NCBI RefSeq assembly: GCF_902489365.1
Contig: NZ_CABTZR010000033.1
Location: 1 to 23,990 of the forward strand
Direction of reading: 5' to 3'
DNA length: 23,990 nucleotides
Source: an uncultured Corynebacterium sp.
Lineage (GTDB): Bacteria > Actinomycetota > Actinomycetes > Mycobacteriales > Mycobacteriaceae
Part shown: one piece after another, positions 1 to 7,851 of the stretch
Layout of the letters: the number at the start of each line of letters is the position of its first letter
How positions within the stretch are numbered: the stretch's first letter is position 1
Program-made: the position numbers and the translations under genes
Notes under the pieces: model-generated
Database searches by the model: none
What the model saw: only the letters and a program-made list of their open reading frames with translations
What the model was told of the DNA's origin: nothing

Positions 1-97
1 CGCAGCGGCGAGCGCCGACACCTCCTGTGGGGAATTGGCCCGCGCGCTGCAGTTGATTACGCGCAGTTATGCCGCGACCGCCTACGACGTGAAATAG
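1..97 (+). CDS. 3' end of an upstream gene, possibly a TobH/SIS-like protein
   Basis: An open frame enters from the left edge and ends at a TAG at 95-97. The last visible residues read SCGELARALQLITRSY, then AATAYDVK. In mycobacteria and corynebacteria the gene just before manA is usually a conserved protein of the Rv3256c (TobH) type, lying between manB/pmm and manA. The identification rests on that position only; the fragment is too short for a domain call. The stop lies 9 nt before the manA start, so the two genes are probably co-transcribed. Confidence 0.55.
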   Translation, partial: AAASADTSCGELARALQLITRSYAATAYDVK

Positions 98-106
98 AGG
101 AAGTCA

Positions 107-1354
107 ATGAAGTTGCTCACCAGTGCAGCCCGCAATTACTCGTGGGGTTCGCGTACGCTGATCCCCACGCTGCTCAGCGAGCCGGAAGCTACTAGCCCGG
201 TGGCTGAGCTGTGGTTCGGCGCGCACCCGGCTGATCCCTCGACGGTGGATGGCGAGAAGCTGGATGAGATCATCGCCGCGGATCCACAAGGACAACTGGG
301 GAAGCGGGTAGCGGATACATACGGTGCCAGCTTGCCCTTCCTGTTGAAGATCCTGGCGGCGGCCGAGCCGTTGTCGCTGCAGGCGCACCCGTCCAAGCAA
401 CAGGCCGAGGAAGGCTTTGCTCGCGAGAACGCGGAGGGTATCGAACTCACAGCGGCCAATCGCAACTACAAGGATGACAACCACAAGCCGGAGCTCATCG
501 TGGCACTCACAGAGTTTTACGCCATGGCGGGCTTCCGCCCTCTCTCGCAGACCCGCAGCCTCTTCGCGGCTTTGGACTGCGAAGAGCTCGCGCACTACGA
601 GGGCATGCTCGATCCGGACCCCGCTGCCGAAGGCGACAGCCTCCGCGCGCTGTTTACCACGTGGATCACTATCCCCAGCGCTAAGCGCAAGGAGCTTATC
701 AGCGCGGTGGTAGCCGCGGGTGAGCACCTGCGCCAAAGCCAAGCTGGTGAACCGTGGATGTCTACCGTGATGGGGACCGTGTCGAAGATCAACGAGCAAT
801 ACCCAGGGGACATCGGCGTGCTGGGCGCGCTGCTGCTGAACCACATCGTCCTGCAGCCGGGTGAGGCGATCTACCTCGACGCCGGACAGCTGCATGCCTA
901 TGTGTCTGGTCTGGGCGTGGAGATCATGGCCAACTCGGACAACGTGCTGCGCGGCGGCCTGACCCCGAAGTTCGTTGACGTCCCTGAGCTGGTCAAGGTC
1001 CTGACGTACCAGGCGGCGGAGGACCCGCGAGTGGATCAAATAGCGCACGCAGACGCAGCTGGAAAGGAAGCAACGGGCAGCATTACGGGGGCCACGGCGT
1101 GGGCCTACCCGGTGCCGATTGAGGAATTCTTGCTGGACCGCGTGGAGCTTTCCGGTGCGGACTCCGCCGAGGTAGACAGCGACGGCCCGATGATCCTGCT
1201 GTGCACCGCTGGCGCGGCCACGGTGAGCAACGACGAGGGGGAGAGCGTGGACTTCAGCGCTGGCCACGCGGCATGGATTCCAGCCAGCGACCCAGCCGCC
1301 ACGATCCGTGCCGCGGAGGCCGAAGGCGCGGAGGTATTTGTCGCTCGCGTCTAG
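107..1354 (+). CDS. manA: Mannose-6-phosphate isomerase, class I
   Basis: ManA interconverts fructose-6-phosphate and mannose-6-phosphate in the cytoplasm. It feeds GDP-mannose and so the mannosylated lipids and glycans of the corynebacterial envelope. The 415-residue product has the type I isomerase layout. A zinc-site motif LQAHP lies at residues 91-95 (Q92, H94), followed by KPE at 127-129 and AGFRP at 141-145. The second half carries LDAGQLHAY with H263 and the family signature NVLRGGLTPK at 279-288. The ATG at 107 is preceded by a purine-rich AGAGGAAG ribosome binding site that overlaps the stop of the upstream gene. A convergent gene follows after about 50 nt, with a small hairpin between them. 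The family call is secure. Confidence 0.96.
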   Translation: MKLLTSAARNYSWGSRTLIPTLLSEPEATSPVAELWFGAHPADPSTVDGEKLDEIIAADPQGQLGKRVADTYGASLPFLLKILAAAEPLSLQAHPSKQQAEEGFARENAEGIELTAANRNYKDDNHKPELIVALTEFYAMAGFRPLSQTRSLFAALDCEELAHYEGMLDPDPAAEGDSLRALFTTWITIPSAKRKELISAVVAAGEHLRQSQAGEPWMSTVMGTVSKINEQYPGDIGVLGALLLNHIVLQPGEAIYLDAGQLHAYVSGLGVEIMANSDNVLRGGLTPKFVDVPELVKVLTYQAAEDPRVDQIAHADAAGKEATGSITGATAWAYPVPIEEFLLDRVELSGADSAEVDSDGPMILLCTAGAATVSNDEGESVDFSAGHAAWIPASDPAATIRAAEAEGAEVFVARV

Positions 1355-1362
1355 GGCTTAAA

Positions 1363-1384
1363 GGTGCACCTTTTAAGGTGCACC
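1363..1384. terminator. Short hairpin between convergent genes, made of GGTGCACC repeats
   Basis: Two copies of GGTGCACC (1363-1370 and 1377-1384) flank the loop TTTTAA. The octamer is its own reverse complement, so the direct repeat can also fold as an 8-bp stem. It lies between the stops of manA and the minus-strand Pro-rich gene and could end transcription from both sides. There is no long U-tract. A third, degenerate copy lies at about 1402-1419, at the end of the opposite gene. Confidence 0.45.
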
Positions 1385-1403
1385 GCTTCTAGAATGCAAC
1401 GCT

Positions 1404-2363
1404 TTAAGGATGCACCGCTGCTGGTTCGGCGGCGGGTTCCATGGGGTTCTCGCCCGGCTTAACGGCGGTGGGGGTTTCTGCGGACGGTTCCTCCGCGGCG
1501 GGGACGTCATCCGTTGGGGCTGCCGGGGTGGGGGCCTCATTGGTCCGGTGCGCCTCGGATTCGCGCGCCAGCGACTCTAGCGCCTCGTTGCCGTGCTGGG
1601 CAGACTCGTCCCACTGCTTTTGCTCTGCTTCGGTCGGCTCTCGGTGTTCCGTCACGGAGTCAGGCTCTGCCTCAGGCTTCGGTGCTTCTTGGGCGAGCCC
1701 GGCCGGCTGCGGGTTGAAGGAATCAGAAGCCTCGGGGGAGTCCTTGCCCTGCGGCGATGTAGGGGCCTCGGTGGGTTGCTGCTCGGTCAGCTGGGGGTTG
1801 TGCTCGCGGTCCCCGCGGGATTCCTGTGGACCCGAATCCTGCGGTGCGGCCGTCTGCGGCTCCAGGGTGGCCGGCGGTGGCGTTGGCTCGGTGTGCTGCG
1901 GGGTGGAGCCAGGTGCCACGGATTCGGAGGCCGTGGACGAGTCGCTCGAGGGGGCCGTGGTTGGGGTGGTAACAACCGGTGCCGGCGGGTTCTGCGCGTT
2001 CTGCGTTGCCTGCGGTTGCTGGTTCTGCAGTGAGGAGACGTTATCCGGGCGGTAGACGGCAGTGGGGCCAGCGGGCTCCGTGTTGTTGACAACGGCGTTC
2101 GGCGCTAAGTACGGATCCTCCGCCGGCGCGGCAACCGGCGTGTGCGAGTCCTTCGACTGGGTGGTCGTCGGAGAAGCCGTCGTGGTGTAGGAGTGCGTCG
2201 CTGATGAGGACGTGGTAGCCGTGCTCGACACCGCGGTGGCGGCCGAGGGCTTAGCCACGACGGATTCGGGTGCGCTCATGCGCCACACCGCGACGCCCAC
2301 GGCGACGGCACACAGGAGGCCGGCCGCCACGAAGGCGAGGATGCGGCGTGAACTGCTCGTCAT
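1404..2363 (-). CDS. Pro/Thr/Ser-rich single-pass membrane or secreted protein of unknown function
   Basis: I do not recognise a family. From the ATG at 2363 the product is 319 residues: a basic N-terminus, one hydrophobic segment at about residues 7-28, then a long low-complexity region rich in Pro, Thr, Ser, Ala, Glu and Gln. A denser stretch, DPYLAPNAVVNN and following, lies roughly at residues 80-110. The shape suggests an N-terminal membrane anchor with a flexible wall-spanning domain outside the membrane. The frame extends further upstream to 2462, but an AGGAGAG site about 10 nt before 2363 and the sudden start of signal-like sequence favour the inner ATG. The gene converges on manA. 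The opposite strand also has a long open frame here, which is a composition effect. Confidence 0.72.
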   Translation of the reverse strand: MTSSSRRILAFVAAGLLCAVAVGVAVWRMSAPESVVAKPSAATAVSSTATTSSSATHSYTTTASPTTTQSKDSHTPVAAPAEDPYLAPNAVVNNTEPAGPTAVYRPDNVSSLQNQQPQATQNAQNPPAPVVTTPTTAPSSDSSTASESVAPGSTPQHTEPTPPPATLEPQTAAPQDSGPQESRGDREHNPQLTEQQPTEAPTSPQGKDSPEASDSFNPQPAGLAQEAPKPEAEPDSVTEHREPTEAEQKQWDESAQHGNEALESLARESEAHRTNEAPTPAAPTDDVPAAEEPSAETPTAVKPGENPMEPAAEPAAVHP

Positions 2364-2408
2364 GCGGGGGCGCTCTCCTAACTGCACAAAGGTCACAAGT
2401 CGGTAACA

Positions 2409-2436
2409 ACGATAGCACGAATATAGAGATAATAAA
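2409..2436 (-). promoter_or_regulatory. Possible promoter of the Pro-rich protein gene
   Basis: On the minus strand TTTATT (2436-2431) and TATCGT (2414-2409) are 16 nt apart, with a TG one base before the -10 box. They lie about 45 nt upstream of the 2363 start. The rest of the 2364-2696 intergenic stretch (333 bp) has no gene I can support. It must also hold the promoter for the plus-strand operon starting at 2697, but I see no convincing -35/-10 pair there. Confidence 0.35.
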
Positions 2437-2696
2437 TGGCCTGGGCAATAACCCCTGTTCATGCTTCTTTCCAGGATGCAGCCAGGCCGGCATTACAGGG
2501 AACTGTGGCGCAGCTGTAATGAAACGGACTCATTGACCGAAGCCTTGCATAAGGGCGCCTAAAGAATGGTAGAAATTGGATTAGATAGCGGCTTGGCGGC
2601 GGGCGCGCCCCACAACGCCACACTGACCCACCGTGGATACAAGAAAATAGACCCCAACTTAGACCCCTATTCGCGTAAAGGATGTAAGGAGAAACA

Positions 2697-3050
2697 ATGA
2701 GCTCATGGGATGAGGACATCTTCGCCGACGAGGTCAACGTCGACTTCTTGGATGAACTGGCAGACCTTGAGGACGAAGAGATCGTTGCCGCGGTCGATGA
2801 TGCCTGCGCCCTGGCGGTCTCCGGTGAGGATCAGACCGAGGACGAGCAACGCAACGCGCTGGCGGCGGCCACGATCGCCGCGATTTGGGCGGGCGCCCCG
2901 TTCAGTGCCGGGGAGGTCGTTGAGGACTACCCGTTCATTCGTGATCTGGCCGGTTCCGGTAGCGAGAACCTCAACGAGCACGCCCTCGAGCTGCTCGAAG
3001 GCGTCGAGGAGGACTACGACCTCGAGCCCTTCATCGAGGCGCTGTCCTAG
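2697..3050 (+). CDS. DUF4259-like small acidic protein
   Basis: This 117-residue, strongly acidic protein begins SSWDEDIFADEVNVDFLDEL. That resembles the opening of DUF4259 proteins: a short W/F-containing start, then a helix ending in DFLDEL. A central Ala-rich helix (LAAATIAAIWAG, about residues 60-71) also fits, as does the acidic C-terminus. The function of the family is not known to me. There is no signal peptide or membrane segment, so the protein is probably cytoplasmic. The ATG at 2697 has AAGGAG at about 2686-2691. The stop is 9 nt before tmk, so it looks like the first gene of the tmk-mtrAB-lpqB run. In C. glutamicum and M. tuberculosis the gene before tmk is sahH; here it is this gene. 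Confidence 0.7.
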   Translation: MSSWDEDIFADEVNVDFLDELADLEDEEIVAAVDDACALAVSGEDQTEDEQRNALAAATIAAIWAGAPFSAGEVVEDYPFIRDLAGSGSENLNEHALELLEGVEEDYDLEPFIEALS

Positions 3051-3059
3051 TACGCCAGC

Positions 3060-3680
3060 ATGCTGATCAGTATTGAAGGAATCGATGGTGCGGGAAAGAA
3101 CACCATCACCCAGCGCCTGCGGGAAGAGCTTGCCTGTGAGGTTTCGGTCTTAAGTTTCCCGCGCTACGAAGACTCCGTGCACGCGCAGCTCGCACAGGAG
3201 GCGCTCTATGGGCGTATGGGAGATCTCACCGATTCGGCCTACGGGATGGCCACTCTCTTCGCCCTGGATCGGTGGGGCGCTAAGGAACAGCTGCTCGCCG
3301 CCGCCGAATCCACAGACTCCTTGCTTATCCTGGATCGCTACGTGGCTTCGAACGCGGCCTACTCCGCCGCAAGGGTGGGCGGGGAGCTCATCGTTGACTG
3401 GGTCTACGAGCTCGAATTCGAGCGTTTTGGCCTTCCCATTCCGCAGTTGCAGATCTTCTTGGACACCGACGTCGAAGTCGCCGGCCAACGCGCCGTGGCC
3501 CGCGCGGCGGAGGATGAGGGGCGCCATCGCGATCGCTATGAGCGGGATGCGGGGCTGCAGGCCCGCACGGCCGCTGCTTACCGTCGTCTAGCGCAGCAGC
3601 AGTGGGCTGGGCAGTGGATCGCCACCGCGGATGCCGATATGATTATCCAAGCTGTCAAAGAGCTTGTAGGAGAACAATAA
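3060..3680 (+). CDS. tmk: Thymidylate kinase
   Basis: Tmk phosphorylates dTMP to dTDP in the cytoplasm, an essential step toward dTTP. The 206-residue product has the P-loop GIDGAGKNT at residues 7-15. It also has the DRY motif in LDRYVASNAAYSAAR (about 91-105), which is closely shared with actinobacterial enzymes, and a LID-like basic stretch, EDEGRHRDRYERD, at about 151-163. The usual GKST/GKTT of the P-loop is GKNT here. Actinobacterial Tmk proteins often vary at this position (for example GKRT), so this is not damage. The ATG at 3060 has a weak ribosome binding site and lies 9 nt after the previous stop, suggesting translational coupling. The tmk-mtrA spacing is 1 nt. Confidence 0.94.
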   Translation: MLISIEGIDGAGKNTITQRLREELACEVSVLSFPRYEDSVHAQLAQEALYGRMGDLTDSAYGMATLFALDRWGAKEQLLAAAESTDSLLILDRYVASNAAYSAARVGGELIVDWVYELEFERFGLPIPQLQIFLDTDVEVAGQRAVARAAEDEGRHRDRYERDAGLQARTAAAYRRLAQQQWAGQWIATADADMIIQAVKELVGEQ

Positions 3681-3681
3681 C

Positions 3682-4368
3682 GTGGCACCAAAAATCTTGG
3701 TCGTGGATGATGACCCGGCAATCGCCGAAATGCTCACCATCGTGCTTGAGGCAGAGGGGCTGGATCCAATTGCCGTCAACGATGGAAACGAGGCCATCCC
3801 AGCCTTCCGTGAGCACGACCCAGATCTGATCCTGTTGGATCTCATGCTGCCGGGCATGAACGGCGTCGATATTTGCCGTGCCATCCGCACCGAGTCCTCC
3901 GTGCCCATCGTCATGCTCACGGCGAAGACGGACACCGTCGACGTGGTCCTCGGCCTCGAATCGGGGGCGGATGACTACATCACCAAGCCCTTCAAGCCCA
4001 AGGAACTCATTGCCCGCATCCGTGCGCGCCTGCGCCGGATCGATGGGGGCTCGGGAGAGATCATCGAGGTAGGGGACCTGCTTATCGACGTTCCCGAGCA
4101 CACCGTCACCCGCAAGGGCGGCGAAGAAATCTCGTTGACCCCGCTGGAGTTCGACCTCCTTTTGGAAATGGCCCGCAAGCCCGGGCAGGTCCACACCCGT
4201 GAAGCGTTGCTCGAATCCGTTTGGGGTTACCGCCATGCCTCGGATACTCGCCTCGTCAACGTGCACGTTCAGCGCTTGCGCGCCAAGATTGAGCACGATC
4301 CGGAGGATCCACACATCGTCCTCACCGTGCGCGGTGTGGGGTACAAGACTGGAAAATCCGCCGAGTAA
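3682..4368 (+). CDS. mtrA: Response regulator MtrA (OmpR/PhoB family)
   Basis: MtrA is the DNA-binding partner of MtrB. In actinobacteria it controls cell-wall hydrolases, osmoadaptation and the cell cycle. The 228-residue protein has a receiver domain at about 1-115, with acidic pocket D9-D11, the phospho-acceptor D53 in LLDLMLPGMNG, T80 in VMLTAK and K102 in ITKPF. The winged-helix domain (about 128-225) contains TPLEFDLLLEMARKPGQV and the ending RGVGYKTG. Translation starts at GTG 3682, one base after the tmk stop. AGGAGA at 3668-3673 lies inside the end of tmk. Near-identity in layout to mycobacterial MtrA, with mtrB and lpqB next to it, makes the call secure. Confidence 0.97.
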   Translation: MAPKILVVDDDPAIAEMLTIVLEAEGLDPIAVNDGNEAIPAFREHDPDLILLDLMLPGMNGVDICRAIRTESSVPIVMLTAKTDTVDVVLGLESGADDYITKPFKPKELIARIRARLRRIDGGSGEIIEVGDLLIDVPEHTVTRKGGEEISLTPLEFDLLLEMARKPGQVHTREALLESVWGYRHASDTRLVNVHVQRLRAKIEHDPEDPHIVLTVRGVGYKTGKSAE

Positions 4369-4383
4369 AGGACTGCCGCTATT
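4368..4383 (+). promoter_or_regulatory. Ribosome binding site with ATT as probable mtrB start codon
   Basis: AAGGA at 4368-4372 overlaps the last base of the mtrA stop and is 8 nt from ATT at 4381-4383. The only standard in-frame start codons before TM1 are CTG 4438 and GTG 4450; neither has a purine-rich site at the right distance. The peptide from 4381 begins I-F-G, like the M-I-F-G start I recall for the M. tuberculosis protein. Confidence 0.5.
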
Positions 4384-6111
4384 TTTGGTTGGTTAGGGCG
4401 AGCCCGGGATGGCATCGTCGAGCGCTGGCGTACGTCCCTGCAGACACGCGTGCTGGGCATGATGCTGGTGGCCTCCACGGTGGTCATGATCATCCTGGCC
4501 TACGCTCTGGTGTCGGTGCTCACGCAGCAGCTGGTGAGCCAGAAAGAGGACACCGCGCTGCAAGAGCTCGACCGCGCCCGCGTAGCCGTGGAGCAACAGA
4601 TTGATGCGACAGGAACGGCTAACTCAACGCAGGTGCGCATCAACTCCGCACGCGCCGCACTGGGGCAGATGTCGGCACAGCAACCCGATGCCCAGGCCGT
4701 GTACGAACCGGTTATCCTCGTGGAAAACTCCGACGGCACGGCCACCACCTCACCGGAGGGCTACCGCATCCCTGATGGCATGCGCGAGCTCGTCGGTCAG
4801 GGCCAAGTCGTGCAGCAGTACGCCACGGTGGATCAGCAATCGGGGGCTACCTACAACGCACTGATGGTGGGCACCCCCATTGAAAGTGATATCCCGAATA
4901 CCCAGGTCTACCTCGTGCTCTCCATGGAGTCTGAGGAATCGACGATGGCGCTCATGCGCGGATTGCTCTCTGCTGCTGGAGTGGTCGTCGTGGTCCTCCT
5001 CGTGGGCATCGCGTGGCTGGCTACCCAGCAGGTGATCGTGCCGATTCGCTCTGCTTCCCGCATCGCGCAGCGCTTTGCCGCCGGCCACCTGCGTGAGCGC
5101 ATGGTGGTCAACTCGGATGATGAGATGGGCCGCCTTGCCTCTTCCTTCAACGACATGGCGGATAAGCTCTCCAAACAAATCACCCAACTGGAGGAGTATG
5201 GCGATCTCCAACGGCAGTTCACCTCCGACGTGTCCCACGAGTTGCGCACGCCACTGACCACGGTGCGCATGGCGGCGGATGTCATCGCGGCGGACGCGGA
5301 TGAGTTCAACCCTTATACCAAGCGCTCGGCGGAGCTGCTTATCAAGGAGCTGGATCGCTTCGAGGACTTGCTCGCGGATCTGCTGGAGATCTCTCGCCAC
5401 GATGCGGGCGTGGCGGATCTGTCCACGGCCTCCATCGATATTCGTTCCTGCGTAGACTCCGCACTGAGCCAGGTTGAACACCTCGCCGCCGAGCTCGATG
5501 TGGAGGTCATCGTGCATGTTCCGGAGGAACCCGTGGCCGTCGAATGCGATTCACGGCGTGTCGAGCGCATCCTGCGTAACCTGCTCGCGAACGCCATTGA
5601 TCACTCTGAAGGCAACCCCGTCACCGTGGATATCGGGGCGACGGAGGACGCCGTCGGCATCGCCGTCACCGACTCCGGTGTCGGCCTCAAGGAGGGCCAG
5701 GAGGAGTTGGTGTTCAACCGCTTCTGGCGCGCGGATTCTTCCCGTAAACGCCATTCTGGCGGAACCGGTCTGGGCCTTGCCATCGCCCGCGAGGATGCGG
5801 TGCTGCACGGCGGTACGTTGGACGCTATTGGCTACTTCGGCGTGGGCTCGCGCTTCCGCCTTATCCTGCCCCGCACACCAGACAACAAAGTAGAGTCCGA
5901 GCCCATCGCTTTGGAGGTCCCAGGTGCACCGGAGCAGGTCGAGGCAGAAGAACAATCCGCGCTCGAGGTGACCTCGGAGCCGGGCATGCCTGTGTTTAAA
6001 GGTGAGTCGGACACAGGAATCGTGTGGCCTTCGGAGCGCGAATCCCGTGGCGTGGACACGCCTTTCAATCACAACACCGTTCCTGATTTCGAGGAGGAGG
6101 CCCAGCGATGA
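4381..6111 (+). CDS. mtrB: Sensor histidine kinase MtrB, probable ATT start
   Basis: MtrB senses envelope or osmotic state and phosphorylates MtrA. Counting from the internal GTG at 4450, the visible parts are TM1 (about 5-25), an extracytoplasmic sensor region, TM2 (about 171-192), HAMP (about 193-250), the H-box SHELRTPL with H263, the N-box around N377-N381, the G1 box DSGVGL (408-413), the F-box FNRFWRADSS and the G2 box GGTGLGL (437-443). An acidic tail of about 75 residues follows. The frame stays open upstream to the mtrA stop. The stretch from 4381 encodes IFGWLGRARDGIVERW, a basic cytoplasmic lead-in that a kinase normally has before TM1. It contains no in-frame ATG, GTG or TTG. AAGGA at 4368-4372 lies 8 nt before ATT 4381. 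GTG 4450 has no ribosome binding site. The kinase call is secure; the start is inferred. Confidence 0.93.
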   Translation: MFGWLGRARDGIVERWRTSLQTRVLGMMLVASTVVMIILAYALVSVLTQQLVSQKEDTALQELDRARVAVEQQIDATGTANSTQVRINSARAALGQMSAQQPDAQAVYEPVILVENSDGTATTSPEGYRIPDGMRELVGQGQVVQQYATVDQQSGATYNALMVGTPIESDIPNTQVYLVLSMESEESTMALMRGLLSAAGVVVVVLLVGIAWLATQQVIVPIRSASRIAQRFAAGHLRERMVVNSDDEMGRLASSFNDMADKLSKQITQLEEYGDLQRQFTSDVSHELRTPLTTVRMAADVIAADADEFNPYTKRSAELLIKELDRFEDLLADLLEISRHDAGVADLSTASIDIRSCVDSALSQVEHLAAELDVEVIVHVPEEPVAVECDSRRVERILRNLLANAIDHSEGNPVTVDIGATEDAVGIAVTDSGVGLKEGQEELVFNRFWRADSSRKRHSGGTGLGLAIAREDAVLHGGTLDAIGYFGVGSRFRLILPRTPDNKVESEPIALEVPGAPEQVEAEEQSALEVTSEPGMPVFKGESDTGIVWPSERESRGVDTPFNHNTVPDFEEEAQR

Positions 6112-7817
6112 TGCCGGCCCGCCGCCCACTCGCAGTGTTCAGCTGCGTTGCGCTCATAGCCCTCGCCGGGTGCTCGACCTTGCCGAATAACACGGATCCG
6201 CAAGTGATCGGGACTTTCGAACCGCATGACCGGGCAGACGATGCCGTCGTCGAACCGCGTACAGATAGCGAGCCTGATCTCCTCGTGCGTGACTTCTATT
6301 CGGCGGTGGCGATTCCCACCGGCAACTACGCCGCCGCCCGCACCTTCCTTTCGACGGATATAGCTAATTCCTGGGACCCCACGGATACCGTTCTGGTGGT
6401 GGATTCCATCGATCTCGTGACGTCCAATATGGAAGACGGCGACCTGGAATACTCGGTCCGCGGCAATATTATTGGCCGATTGGCCAATGGCGGGGCCTAT
6501 GTCCCCGATAATTCGCGCATCGAAGCAACCGTCCGGCTGCGCCAGTTCAATGGGCAATGGCGCATCACGGATTTGCCCACTGGTGCTGTGATTGAGCGCA
6601 CCGAACTACGCAACCGCTACCGGCCGCAGTCGCTGTACTTTTTCGATACAACCCAACGCCTGCTGGTGGCGGACCGTCGTTGGCTCTATTCGGGTAAGGA
6701 GTCAATCGCCTCGGAGCTAGTGACCCTGCTGCTGCAGGGGCCGTCCTCCGATATCGCGCCGGCGACGTCCACCTTAAGCCCCAAGGACGCTACCTTCTTG
6801 GGAATCAACGATGGCGTCTACGAGTTCAGCGGGATGGCAGGAATGACCCAGGAGGAGCGCCTCAAGTTCGCCGCCCAGTTGGTCTGGACCCTCAACAACG
6901 CCGAGATCACGAACTCAGTGCGCGCCACCATCGATGGCAGCCCGCTTGTCGACGGCATGGAGGAAATGACCATCGATGACTTTGCCGAGTTCAACCCAGA
7001 GGTGGCTGCCCAGTCCGTGCCTAAGCTCTACGCGGTCAATGACGGCTCACTCCTCGAGGTCAAAGGCGAAGGCAGCACCGAGGTGCAGGGAATGGCCGGG
7101 CAGATTCACGATATCCAGTCCGCGGACGTCTCCGATGAGGGCATGGTCGCCGCGGTACGCAAGCGCTCTGAGAAAGAGTCACAGCTGGCGATGGGCGAGC
7201 TCGGCCACGAGCTCAAGGATTCAGTCAAGGGCGAAACTCTAGCCCGCCCTACCTTCGAGGTGGGAGGACAAGTGGCGTGGACCGTCGTCGACGGCAAGCA
7301 CGTGGTCCGCGTGACACGCTCGCCGGCCACCGGCGAGCTGAGCACCGCGGAGGTGGACACCTCCGCATTAGAGAACGTGGAAGGCGAAATCTCCGTCATC
7401 CGACTGTCCCTGACGGGAGCGCGTATCGCCATGATTATCGATGGCAGCATTTATACCGGTGTGGTTGCCCGCGCGACGTCGGGTGAGCGGCGCATCGTCA
7501 ACGTTCACCAGGTGGGCCCAGAGCTGGCCGGCTCTGCTTTGTCGGTGGAGTGGCAGACAGACGGGGCCCTGCTTGTGGGTACCTCGGCGTCGAGCTCTCC
7601 GGTGTGGCGCATCGAGCAAGACGGATCTTCGGCCACCACACTGCCCACCGGAAATATCACCGCACCCGTGGTCGCGGTGGCCTCTTCGCCGTCGACGCTT
7701 TATGTCACCGATGCGCATGCGCTGCTGCAGCTTCCCGCGGGCGGATCCGAGCGTTCTTATTGGCGCGAGGTGGAGGGCTTGCAGGGAGTGCGTTCCTCTC
7801 CGATCATCGCGCGCTAG
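6108..7817 (+). CDS. lpqB: Lipoprotein LpqB, MtrAB accessory protein
   Basis: LpqB is a membrane-anchored lipoprotein that works with MtrB in actinobacteria, affecting MtrA phosphorylation and cell-wall homeostasis. The 569-residue product has a lipoprotein signal peptide with lipobox LAGC (Cys at 22). An N-terminal domain follows, then a GerMN domain from about residue 175 to 300 (LYFFDTTQRLLVADRRWL, then ELVTLLLQGP) and a C-terminal beta-propeller-like region. The ATG at 6108 overlaps the mtrB stop as ATGA, and GAGGAGG lies about 10 nt upstream, so translation is coupled to mtrB. The order mtrA-mtrB-lpqB is conserved across the phylum. Confidence 0.94.
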   Translation: MMPARRPLAVFSCVALIALAGCSTLPNNTDPQVIGTFEPHDRADDAVVEPRTDSEPDLLVRDFYSAVAIPTGNYAAARTFLSTDIANSWDPTDTVLVVDSIDLVTSNMEDGDLEYSVRGNIIGRLANGGAYVPDNSRIEATVRLRQFNGQWRITDLPTGAVIERTELRNRYRPQSLYFFDTTQRLLVADRRWLYSGKESIASELVTLLLQGPSSDIAPATSTLSPKDATFLGINDGVYEFSGMAGMTQEERLKFAAQLVWTLNNAEITNSVRATIDGSPLVDGMEEMTIDDFAEFNPEVAAQSVPKLYAVNDGSLLEVKGEGSTEVQGMAGQIHDIQSADVSDEGMVAAVRKRSEKESQLAMGELGHELKDSVKGETLARPTFEVGGQVAWTVVDGKHVVRVTRSPATGELSTAEVDTSALENVEGEISVIRLSLTGARIAMIIDGSIYTGVVARATSGERRIVNVHQVGPELAGSALSVEWQTDGALLVGTSASSSPVWRIEQDGSSATTLPTGNITAPVVAVASSPSTLYVTDAHALLQLPAGGSERSYWREVEGLQGVRSSPIIAR

Positions 7818-7838
7818 AGGACAGCTCAGGAGTCAGGC

Positions 7839-7851
7839 TAGAGTGGGGCGC
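7839..7851 (+). promoter_or_regulatory. -10 box placing comF on a likely leaderless mRNA
   Basis: TAGAGT at 7839-7844 is followed by exactly 7 nt and then the comF ATG at 7852. No convincing ribosome binding site precedes that ATG. A TANNNT box 7 nt before the start is the standard layout for transcription starting at the A of ATG in corynebacteria and mycobacteria. Confidence 0.5.

Noticed and set aside
104..1267. 387-codon open frame antisense to manA
   Set aside because: Its translation is rich in Arg, His and Leu with no motif, while the plus strand encodes a full ManA.
1441..2055. 204-codon plus-strand frame, Gly/Ser/Cys-rich
   Set aside because: It is the shadow of the low-complexity Pro/Thr-rich gene on the other strand, which has a membrane segment and a ribosome binding site.
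3078..3104. GKNT instead of GKST/GKTT in the Tmk P-loop considered as a defect
   Set aside because: Actinobacterial thymidylate kinases often vary at this position, and all other motifs are intact.
7441..7851. Upstream extension of the comF frame into lpqB
   Set aside because: The frame is open, but its translation is Arg/Ser-rich noise; the zinc ribbon begins after ATG 7852.
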